Below are positions 55,401-64,000 of a stretch of 64,000 nucleotides of DNA, piece by piece. The stretch comes from Echinarachnius parma. Lineage: Eukaryota > Echinodermata > Echinoidea > Clypeasteroida > Echinarachniidae. The DNA lies in assembly GCA_037951105.1 (NCBI GenBank), contig JBAMJV010010086.1:62001-126000 (forward strand), written 5' to 3'. The position numbers and the translations under genes were made by a program. Each line of letters starts with the position of its first letter. Position 1 is the first letter of the stretch. The notes under the pieces are model-generated. The model made no database searches and had not been told where the DNA came from. It saw only the letters and a list, made by a program, of their open reading frames with translations.

Positions 55401-57702
55401 TAGTGAATAGGTTGCATCCAATTACCTCCAAAGGGTCAGCAAGCGACCTACAAATCCTTTGATGCTATTCCCTTGAATTAAATCCAGCATTCAAATGTCC
55501 CCTCAGTCAAATAAATGACCTACATTTGTTTTAATAGTAAAAATCCCTACATGTATACACCATCTGCCCATCTCTATGAATATACTTTCTACCAATATGC
55601 CTATTTTCAAATACCTATGTTCATATGTTTGTTTCTATTCCTTTGTTCCATCCAAATATCTGAAGGGTCAAAACGCGACCTACAAATCCTTATACAAGCA
55701 TTTTCCCTTGAATTATGGGCACTTTCCAACACAATAAGCTGATGATAGGGTTAGGCCCAGTGCACTCTATGTATGATTATTGTTGTAGTTCCAAAGCAGG
55801 CCAACAGACTACACACATTTTGTGTTGATTTACATTATCACAACCAATTAGCTTTATTGCTTAAATAATCTTTTGTTTTTGTTTACTAAAATCATTTTCA
55901 TGATCCCCAAAATCTTGCTAAAACAATGTTTAAATGTATATAGAAACAAGTTTTAAATTGATCCGTCGACCGGTTCTTGAGGTATTGCGAGAACGAAAAC
56001 GGGACGGACGGACGGACAACCCGAAAACACACATGATGTAATGCCTCCACTTCGTTGGCCGAGGCATAAAAATAACAAATAAATAAATTATCGAGAGAGG
56101 TAACTAAAGACTTCTACTACTAGCCAAATGTTTCTTCGTTTAGAAAGGATACAGCGCAGGCATGGTTGATTCCAACAAAGACGGCGAGGCATCTCATTAC
56201 ATGGGACCAGTCTCGCTTGAAGTACGGTGTCTCTCCGAGTTTATCATCTATACAGGGGTAGAGGAGGCCAACTAGAACTGTGGGGGGAAATCAGAATGAA
56301 AAGGGAGGAAATGAAAGATATAAATTATCATAACCATTTCAGTAGAGCCTCATAATCAACATAATTATCATCAGACTATGGAGCATTGCAAACATTGCAA
56401 TCCTAGCATCATTCTATATAGCAAAGAAAAATAAAAAGGAAAAGAAATTCATGATCCTCATCATCACCATCAATATCATCAAGACATCATCATCATTCAT
56501 TATCACAATCGTTATCATTATCACCATCACCAACAGCATCATCATCATCATCATTCATTATCACCACCAACATCATCATCATCAACAACAATAAATCTTC
56601 GCCATTTATGTGCAGCTGATCCATAGAATAGAGCGACCCACCAGAAAGAGATACTGTTGATTGTTTTGGGTGGAAACAATGTCACACTTCTCTGCACTTG
56701 GAGAAGATATAATCATCATCATCACCATTGGGAATAATGTCACATTGTTCTGTAATTGGGAGAAGCTATCATCATCGTTGTCGCCGTCATCGCCATCATC
56801 ATTTACCATCATAATCATAATCATCATCCACATCATCACCACCATTGGGAACAATGTTACATTTTCTGTACAATGTACTTGGAGAAGCTATCATCATCAT
56901 CAACATCATCATCACCACCATCATCCGGTGGAAACAATCACATTGTTCTGCACTTGGAGAAGCTATCATCAGCAGTATTAACACCGTCCTCCTAATGATC
57001 ATCACGATCATCAACACCAATCATCTTGATTACTTAAATTATTTTTACCTGCAGCTGATCCACAGAATGGAGCGACCCACCATGCGGAGGAAGAGATACT
57101 GTTGATGGTCTCGGGGGGAAACAATGTCACATTGTTCTGTACTTGGAGGAGGTTGAGTACTAGTGCCATAATGATACCGATGATGAACAGAACTACGCCT
57201 CTCCTGCATAGACTCCGGCATATCTGAAATAATATAGCAAAACATGCAAAATGTACAAGTTTGAGTAGCTGCCTACATGTACCACTCATTTATAATAATT
57301 AAATTAACACAAATATTTATTTTGAATTCATTTTCTCACTTATTTCAAAACATAAACAAAACAAACTGTCCAAACCATTATCATCTTGCCGAACCAGACA
57401 AGTCCTGTGTGTATTATTTTAAGCGTTCAATGTAAAATGCTATTTTCATGGAGGCAGGTTTGGAAAGTAGTCCTAAAAAATAAAATGTAAATGTAATTTG
57501 TTGCTCCCTTCATCATTCATGCAAACTTTGTTATACAATTGATTGTTTGAGTTGTTAGAGCTCTACTTGTATAAGGTTTTATCAAATGTTCACATACCTT
57601 TGTTTTTTGTCTGTCCAGGAGTATGGCCATGGATTGACCAAAGGATGGATTGCGTCTGTGAGCGCGTTGCTGCTGGGTGGTGTGCTGTGCCTGGGCAGAC
57701 AT
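52380..57702 (-). CDS. Insig: INSIG (insulin-induced gene), ER sterol sensor; five coding exons seen
   Basis: INSIG is a six-pass ER protein that holds SCAP-SREBP in the ER when sterols are high and, in vertebrates, promotes HMG-CoA reductase turnover. Coding exons in transcript order are 57702-57598 ([11 protein letters not shown]...RQKTK), 57223-57049 ([39 protein letters not shown]), 56277-56153 ([25 protein letters not shown]), 54267-54101 ([37 protein letters not shown]) and 52479-52380 ([25 protein letters not shown]). They sum to 672 nt (224 codons) without a break. The Asp in FDRSRSG (residue 161), matching the residue needed for SCAP binding in mammals, is kept. The family is about 225-277 residues, so only a short C-terminal exon is missing; it was not found. 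The intron at 56152-54268 has U12-type signals. Confidence 0.93.
52699..53364. mobile_element. TIR MITE in INSIG intron
   Basis: TACTGTACTGACCGGCGTAA and TTACGCCAGTCAGTACGGTA are inverted ends, with CGCCGC/GCGGC-rich subterminal motifs. It lies between INSIG exons 5 and 6. No coding capacity. Confidence 0.8.
53483..54020. mobile_element. TTAA foldback MITE in INSIG intron
   Basis: TTAAAGGACAATGAAATCCA mirrors GGGTTTCATTGCCCTTTAA. Inner arms GTGGACAACTCCCCATACAT and ATATGGGGAGTTGTCCACAC also pair. TTAA flanks both ends. Confidence 0.8.
54731..54753. repeat. Poly(C) run
   Basis: A homopolymeric C stretch in the INSIG U12-type intron, next to GTGTAGCGAGGAAGG, the kind of motif seen at ends of C-rich MITEs. 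Confidence 0.8.
55955..56069 (-). mobile_element. Pearl/HINE-like family 1, end fragment
   Basis: The reverse complement reads TTTTTATGCCTCGGCCAACG, then a GTCCGTCCGTCC tract, CGTTTTCGTTCTCGC and CAAGAACCGG, i.e. the first 110 bp of the elements at 4015 and 8318. It is truncated there. Confidence 0.85.
56455..56580. repeat. ATC/CAT trinucleotide-rich tract
   Basis: Imperfect CATCAT/ATC repeats in the INSIG intron, continuing between the exon-3 tail copies that follow. Confidence 0.85.
56605..56980 (-). pseudogene. Four eroded tail copies of INSIG exon 3
   Basis: On the plus strand GGAAACAATGTCACATTGTT and ACTTGGAGAAG-type blocks from exon 3 (57049-57223, coding [12 protein letters not shown]) recur near 56610-56710, 56728-56765, 56845-56890 and 56930-56965. 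They are separated by ATC-rich spacers. The longest (56612-56710) also keeps GCAGCTGATCCATAGAATAG from the exon 3 donor side. None is intact. Confidence 0.8.
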
Positions 57703-58504
57703 TGTGCTTTCGGAAGCTCTGTTTCCTTGATGTACTTAAACAATTTACTGTCAATAAAAGTTGGCTTTGAGTTCCTTCCTTATACAGAGTCAGTAGTGCT
57801 CACACTATTACGCGAGCACCAACATCCCTCCGTAGGCCATTCAGTGCTGTCCAGGTTTTGAACTGGAAGGAGTGGAAGCTACTTGTAACTTGGTCGGTCA
57901 ATGGCAGGTTTGACTATGCCCTCTGGATACTAGAAGTCGTCCCCTGATCAGGTACATGTAGCGGATCACCAAGTGGTCATGTTCAGTTGTAACTACATGT
58001 AAACAAATTGAGAGAAATACAATTTTAAAAATAGGAGTACACTCAAATTCGAAATATATCATAGATCATGAATAAACATCGCTCAGTGCGTACAAACACA
58101 TGAGTGATTGACTCATCAAACAGATTTCAGATGATCAGGATTTAGAGCGCAACATGGATTTAGACGACACAGAGTTTGGAGAAATATATAGCCTACATGA
58201 CTGTACATACTGCAGAGTGCAGCAAAAAACTTGTGCCACTGTGCCAAATGTAAGTCAATAAAGCACAACCGAACATTGACACCAAACTACCTTTTTTATT
58301 TGTGTTTGTTCTAAATAAATAGCAGGCTTAAATCACATGATGTGCATGTGTACACCGTGTACACCGTATATTTTACATTTTAAGTAATAAACAAATCTAA
58401 TTTTGGCACGATTGTAAAATATCTGGACTCTCGAGGGTACATATCACATAAAACGAACGGAACAAAGACCTGTCCTTCAAATCTAGGGACATCATGTGAA
58501 TATG

Positions 58505-58626
58505 TACAGTATCAGTCAAAATAAACTAACCAGTTTACTGCAGTATCCCTATTATGTGTACAAAATCAATAGGGATTACTGCACACAAACATTAGGGGGG
58601 TTAGTTTATTTTGACCAATACTGTAC
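58505..58626. mobile_element. Short Tc1/mariner-type MITE
   Basis: TACAGTATCAGTCAAAATAA mirrors TTATTTTGACCAATACTGTA, followed by CTAACC/GGTTAG. TA begins and ends the element, and the CAGTATYRGTCAAAATAA end is typical of Tc1/mariner relatives. Confidence 0.8.
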
Positions 58627-59735
58627 AAACTTTTCAGTTATTTCGTAAAAATAGCCTACCCCCATGAATCAAGATAAACGTGTTTACAGAACAGTAGGCT
58701 GCCAAGTTATTGCATAATATTTACTGTATGTAATCGTGGTATTTTGAAGTCGGATGTACATGTAATATCAGACAATTAAGCATTATCACATCATTATCAC
58801 AGAATGGAACAAAGGTCGAGGCCATGTTATCTACATACCTGTACCATGGTCTAGATCTCAAAGGTTCTGTCATTCTTGATGACAGTTACTACAAAGAGAC
58901 TACGGACTATATCATAATGACACAATTAATGTACAAACAAAGTGAACTATTTAAAGCTTTTCTCACCCTATACTTCAGAAAATCAATATTGAGTTGAGTT
59001 GACCTTCTCGAACTTCAATAACAGAAAGGGTAAAAATGGAACCAGTGCTGGCAAAATACCCAGTACTGTACAAGTTTGTTTTGAAGTAGGTCAATTACCA
59101 CATTATCATAAGATAAGAAGCTTTTCAAAACTGGCACACTGAACTATCTTTGTAATCTTTAAATCATGATAACCAATGTTGTGAGCCTGGTCATGTGATG
59201 TAAATAAACTGCTGATAAACCAGAGTTATAGACAAATGCTCATGATCGATGTATTATATATGCGATAACCTGGTCTCAATGACCTCCAATTATCCTTAAC
59301 CCGATTGACAAAATGTTGTTCGTATTATAATTATAACATGTGATTGAGGGGCCGTATAAGAAATAAAATTCATTGTCATTGTCATTGTCATTGGCAATGT
59401 ATACATTGTAAACCTAGACTGCACAGCCTGATTGTAAAACATATTTATCACTTACACGTAACGTTCCACAACAAAAGAAAATGAAGAACATTCTAACTTT
59501 CTGAGTGATACAATTTATCATCTAGACCTCAGTTACTGTACTAGTTGTATTTCTACTAAATCTAGGCTAGCAGCATTACATTTTGACACTCACAGACCGG
59601 TTTCATTCACCTCAACTTCTACCAACAATTGTAATTGTACCACCTTTCCTTTTTATAATCATCATTGTCATGATCTGAGACAATGTCAAATCTTCTTATT
59701 CAATAGTATAGAGTGGACTCATGAGTAGACACTTG

Positions 59736-59948
59736 GGCCATGAAAAATAAATGGTTGGATTGGCGTAACCCGCCCGCCCCTAAAAATACCGGCGCTAATG
59801 CACGCCGACCCTAGAGGTTTTTTCTGATTTTTTTTTTTTTTTAATAATAATAAAAAAAATTTTAAAAAATTAAAAATTGCAATAGAATTTGCAATTGCAA
59901 TGTGTTATACATGTGTGTGTTTTTGTGTATTTGTGCGAAGAAAAAAAG

Positions 59949-59980
<32 letters not shown>

Positions 59981-60043
59981 ACCGACCTACCCTAATTTTT
60001 GGTTACCCGTTACGCCAATCAAACAATTATTTTTTTTTGGCCT
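59736..60043. mobile_element. TIR element, GGCCATGAAAAATAA family, copy 1
   Basis: Left end GGCCATGAAAAATAAATGG with ATTGGCGTAACCCGCC; right end GGTTACCCGTTACGCCAATC and ATTTTTTTTTGGCC. It contains GTGTGTTTTTGTGTATTTG and long A/T runs. Related copies are at 60628 and 63807. Confidence 0.75.
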
Positions 60044-60627
60044 TATCTAAATGCAAGGCCTACATGTACAAATTGACAATGCAGAGACCAGAGTAACTTT
60101 GATTTATTATTCAAGAAAAAGCAAAAACTCAATTCTATACTCTGGATTTAGTTCCATCAGTGCAATCGAGCATGTTTATATAATTATTATACTAGCTTTC
60201 TGCTTTTAACTCCAGTCTTTACTTTGTCTATATACCAGGGTAGGAAATATAGGGGGGCTGAGAGCGATTTTGCCCAAAATAGCCCCCTAAATGTAGTACA
60301 AGTAGGTAGCCCCTAAAATTACCATCTGTTAAATATTTTGCAATATCCATCAAATTAAAAAAGTAGCCCCCTAAAATAAAAAATTCCTGCATTGCTATAT
60401 TATAATAAATGCCTCTAATTGTTGTACATGTACTTGTAGTTGTATCAAAAGAAACAATTATAAGCCATTAAGAGATGCTGGACAAGGTATGGAAAGAAAA
60501 AATGTCATGACACAAACTTGGGGACATGGTCTCTCATTTTGCCTTTGACTTGCCTTGTTTCATTAAATTTTCAATTAATTATCAACTTGGCTCCTCATTG
60601 CATATTTTCATATCGCATTCGCAGGTA

Positions 60628-60966
60628 AGGCCATGAAAAATAAATTGTTGAATTGGCGTAACCCGCCCGACCCTAAATATTTTTTTGTTTTGTATCCGAT
60701 TGCGATTGCGATCTATATCGAGGCAAAAGCATGACTAGTATCATTCGCTATCGATATTTGCTGCGCTGAAAACCCGGAAATGTTGCGGACAGAATGGCTT
60801 TTTCCCCACTAAAATACTATGCGTTTCGAGCGGTTTTGGCCAGCACCACCATTTATGTGTGTGTGTGTTTGTGTGTTTCAGTGCCTGCGTGTGTGTTTGT
60901 GTGAATTTGTGCGAATCCTGCGAAAAAGAAAAAGACCTATGTACCCTCATTTTTGGTTGCCCGTTA
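60628..60966. mobile_element. GGCCATGAAAAATAA family, copy 2 (right end cut)
   Basis: Begins GGCCATGAAAAATAAATTG, then GGCGTAACCCGCCCGACCC, and reaches CATTTTTGGTTGCCCGTTA. It is then interrupted by the element at 60967-61677. Confidence 0.7.
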
Positions 60967-61677
60967 TGCACTTGTCAATGTAAAGTCCCACCCTGCTACC
61001 CCCCGACATGGGTGCGTCATTCCCTGGTTTGGTCAGTCAAATATGTGACCCAGGTGTGCCTCATTTAACAAGGTTTGTCGGTCAAATTTGTGACCGAGGT
61101 GTGCGTCATAATCCTACCCATGTCAGTCAAAAAAATGACTTAGGGTAAGTCATGGTACATCATTTGGCTATGGAAAAAACAGTGATAAATTGCACGCATA
61201 ATTTGCCATTGCAAAGTTTCGCACGCACGCCGCGCTGGGTAGTTGCTCCGTTTTATTACAGATTCACAGGATATGTTCCCAGCCCGCGATCTTGGACTGC
61301 GTGCACACACCAGCGCGCTAGCGATCAGTAGGGCTCAGTGCATGCGCTGCAGTGACATGATGTCTCGGCTCCTGCCAAAGCTCGCTGCATGCGTTGAGCG
61401 TGGGTGTTTTTGTCATTCTCAAATCGTTTCCTAGATGTGTGTCAATATGTGCGTCATTTTCCACCTTTTGTCTGTCAAAATTTTGACTCTAGTGCGAGTC
61501 AATTCACCAAGGATGTCCGTCATTTTTGTGCCTGAGGTGTGGGTCATTTTCAGTGTTTTGTCAGTCAAAAAAGTGCCTGAGGGGTGTGTCAAAAACCATG
61601 TATGGTCATCCAAAAAATGACCATGACGCACCCATGCCGGGGGGGTAGTAGGGTGGGACTTTACATTGACAAGTGCA
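60967..61677. mobile_element. TIR element with about 55-bp ends and GTCA-rich interior
   Basis: TGCACTTGTCAATGTAAAGT, CCCACCCTGCTACCCCC and CATGGGTGCGTCAT at the left are mirrored at 61622-61677 on the right. The interior repeats a degenerate unit containing GTCAGTCAAA, GTGACCNAGG and TGTGCGTCAT about six to eight times. It inserted in or next to the element at 60628. Confidence 0.8.
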
Positions 61678-62460
61678 TTACTCCAATGGCAATGCAACAA
61701 CAACAAAATGTTGGCCTCAGTCTCAGAAGGAGAATTTGGGAAATTTGTATTCCATTCAGAATCAGAGATTGAGTCAGAGTCAGAGAACATTAACAGATGC
61801 AATTGCCATGAATGATTGCATCTCCGTACATCATGCATGTATCTAGCTCAACAAATCTATCGTTTTCATTTAATTGCAGTCTTTTTACTGTCGGCCATTC
61901 TAACAATACATGGCCAAAACCATGAAAACATTAAAACTTTAAAAGACTGCAATTAAATGTAATAAAAGAGGCCATGCCGTATGGCGAATACAGTTTGTTT
62001 GCATAAATAATAATCATGATAATTCAAAACAAGTTACAAATACAATACTGCTGTCTGCTGATGTCAAACTCAAGTGTCAACTCCTCAAGAGATAACTGAT
62101 CTGATCAGACTCAGTCAAATCACTCTCACATCACAAGTCACATCACCATCCAAAAATAACATTAACAATAATATATTATTAACAACATGAACATCTTCGA
62201 GATAGGCTGCATTATAGCCCTTTGAAGATTATAGAAGAAGAAGAAGAAGAACATGCAATCAACATTCATTTCCCGACACCCAGTCACAGCACGCACAGCT
62301 CTCAGTGCCACATCAAACTGAAGTCAAACTCAAAAAGACATCATTCATTCGTTGAAGAATGAAGATCAGCATGATCATCAGGATCAGTTTTTATGGCATA
62401 AATTTAAGAATTAATCACATTTAAATCAACAAAGTCCATGTTTGAATGGTCCAATCTTAC

Positions 62461-62770
62461 CTTAGCTTGCTTCTTGTAGGCTTGACAAGTGAAGGCGGAA
62501 ATGTGAACGTGAGAAAAGGTGAGTTTCTGTCTTGAATGTTGGCTGGTTTCGATACGGAAGCGACGTTTGCTGCATGCATTGTCGACATTTCGTTGTGTTA
62601 TGTTTTGGTTGAGAAAATCGAAAGGTCAATCAGCTGTGACATGTGAACTCAAATGCTTAGCGCGTATACGGAGAGTCTACGAATGGTGCGACGATCGCGC
62701 GATCGGCACATCATTATGCTAATCTTGTATGGAGGATCGCCTAGTTTCGGCCAATCATATTGGCGAGTAA
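62461..62770 (-). promoter_or_regulatory. INSIG first exon and CCAAT-palindrome promoter
   Basis: The non-coding exon ends at the GTAAGA donor at 62461. About 290 bp upstream lies GCCAATCATATTGGC (62750-62764), two facing CCAAT boxes and so a candidate NF-Y site. NF-Y commonly cooperates with SREBP on sterol genes including vertebrate INSIG1; a clear SRE was not seen. The transcription start is inferred to lie about 62650-62700. Confidence 0.5.
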
Positions 62771-63806
62771 CTCGACTGAGGCGAATATTATGAATAATTC
62801 ATTACCCGGCCTTTCGACCTGGTCTATGCTCAAGCCACTACATCTTATTATGTCGTAACAAAATCATTGGTGTTATTTGATTAGAATAGAAAAAATATAA
62901 TTTTACTCTATACAGAGTTTACCTGATACATGAATATAATTGAATTTGAATCGATTTAGTTGTATTCAATAACAAAAACGTAAAAAACATATTACAGAAT
63001 AAACTGTACTACAGGAATAGAGGAAACTAAAGACTGATGGTTTTGTTTTGAGGCTAGCTTTTTAGAAGTATTAGTCTATGAAAAATAACCCAAATACACT
63101 GCAATGTCAAAAACTATTTATGTTTGTGGTCCTAAACTTGATGTGATATGTATTTGTAGTTCAAATGTAATTCATAGCATATCAATAACACGCGTCAATG
63201 AATACAGAAATACATTTTCCTTTAATATAAACAAATCTAAATGTGTTTCATTTCACATTTCCACTGTGTGTATTTACGTAGACTATCAATACTACCCTCT
63301 CACACACAACGTGCCCTACATATTTCATTGACCTGACCCATTTCATTGTTACTTTTGTGAATATATTGCCCTCATCACGTGCCACGCTATGTTTGTATTT
63401 GAGACTAAAATACTACACGGTACAAAAGAGATAGCAGTAGAATAGACAAAAAATAAATAAAGAGACCAAAAATAAATCGCGCGATAGTGGCATTACTGGC
63501 AAAGATCCAGCAAACCGTTGTTATTCAATCTAACAAATAAATAATAAAAAAAAACATAAAATAGATGCGGGGCGTTTCTCGAGGCTTGACCCTCTTCAAC
63601 CAATAATAGAGCTCCATTATATCCCCTTTGCATTTTGTTTACCGTCGTTATCAAAGCTCCATCTAGGTACTAGGTACCTTAAAAATAATCGTTCGTATTT
63701 TTAGGGGTGTAGTCACAGGGGGCTGGGGTATAATATCTCACCCCCCCCCCCCCCCAACAACAAATTATTATAGATCCTGCAGCGCCGCTACCCGCACCAT
63801 GGTCCT
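62771..63806. other. Flanking sequence, no gene recognised
   Basis: AT-rich sequence upstream of INSIG with a poly(C) run near 63741-63757. No coding domain. Confidence 0.35.
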
Positions 63807-64000
63807 TAGGCCATGAAAAATAAATGGTTGGATTGGCGTAACCCGCCCGACCCTAAAAATACCGCCGACCCTAAAGGTTTTTTTTCTGATTTTTTTTATT
63901 TAAAAAAATAAAATAATAAATAATAATAATAATAATAATAATAATTTCTCAAAAATTTTGCGATATTTGTTATTTGTGTGTTACATGTGTGTTTGTGTGT
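63807..64000. mobile_element. GGCCATGAAAAATAA family, copy 3 (runs off the window)
   Basis: Starts AGGCCATGAAAAATAAATGG, then GGATTGGCGTAACCCGCC, AATAATAAT and GTGTGTTACATGTGTG. The right end lies beyond the window. Confidence 0.75.

Larger units (their letters stand above)
54268..56152 (-). other. U12-type intron of INSIG
   Basis: In transcript sense the intron begins GTATCCTTTCT, matching the minor-spliceosome donor RTATCCTTT. Near its end is TTCCTTAAT, matching the U12 branch consensus, followed by TCAGAGCATCACAG. Using the final CAG gives phase 0 and the conserved protein join GINHACA-KIEFANN. The nearer CAG would break the frame. The intron also contains a (CA)n tract at about 54910-54940 and a family-1 pearl fragment. 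Confidence 0.8.
57703..62460 (-). other. INSIG leader and first intron
   Basis: The acceptor AAACAG ends at 57719, so the leader part of exon 2 is 57718-57703. A donor GCTAAG then GTAAGATTGG lies at 62461/62460, so intron 1 is about 4.7 kb. Apart from the MITEs listed separately it holds AT-rich sequence in which no exon is recognised (57720-58500, 58630-59735, 60045-60625, 61680-62460). Confidence 0.6.

Overview
The window is animal nuclear DNA: intron-rich genes, no operons, and very dense MITEs, foldback elements, microsatellites and minisatellites. The repeat types (pearl/HINE-like elements with an (ACGG)n tract, TTAA-flanked MITEs, hAT MITEs with TAGTG ends) and the gene set (KLHL, GALNT, INSIG) suggest a marine invertebrate, perhaps an echinoderm or another deuterostome. 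I cannot name the species.

Four protein-coding loci are visible. (1) A KLHL (BTB-BACK-kelch) gene on the plus strand has coding exons between 1862 and 11322 and closes to 595 codons with all exon phases consistent. (2) A close KLHL paralogue on the minus strand (30684 down to 22606, 610 codons) has the same exon structure and sits tail to tail with the first, so the pair is an inverted duplication. (3) A polypeptide GalNAc-transferase (GALNT) gene lies on the plus strand (about 34158 to 43595). Its first four exons carry several frame breaks; its last six are clean and end in the ricin-type lectin domain. (4) INSIG, the ER sterol-regulatory membrane protein, lies on the minus strand from a 5' non-coding exon near 62461 down to 52380. 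Its short last exon was not located.

The theme of the window is local tandem duplication of single exons or exon pieces. KLHL-1 has decayed extra copies of kelch exons 6 and 7, and KLHL-2 has two decayed copies of exon 7. The GALNT terminal lectin exon is present four times, three of them open and with their own acceptor and stop. INSIG exon 3 has four eroded tail copies in a CAT/ATC-rich intron. The 3' part of INSIG exon 6, with its splice donor, is amplified into a 77-bp array of eight units; each unit carries a branch-point-like motif, a pyrimidine tract, an acceptor-like AAG, 41 bp of exon and a GTAAGT donor.

The space between and inside the genes is mostly mobile DNA. It includes a 3.9-kb TIR element with its empty site preserved in a neighbouring duplicate, a hAT-like element that duplicated and now abuts a KLHL splice donor, pearl/HINE-like elements full of nuclear-receptor half-sites, nested MITEs, and a minisatellite split by a mariner MITE. 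No rRNA gene, intact tRNA gene, CRISPR array or prokaryotic feature was seen.
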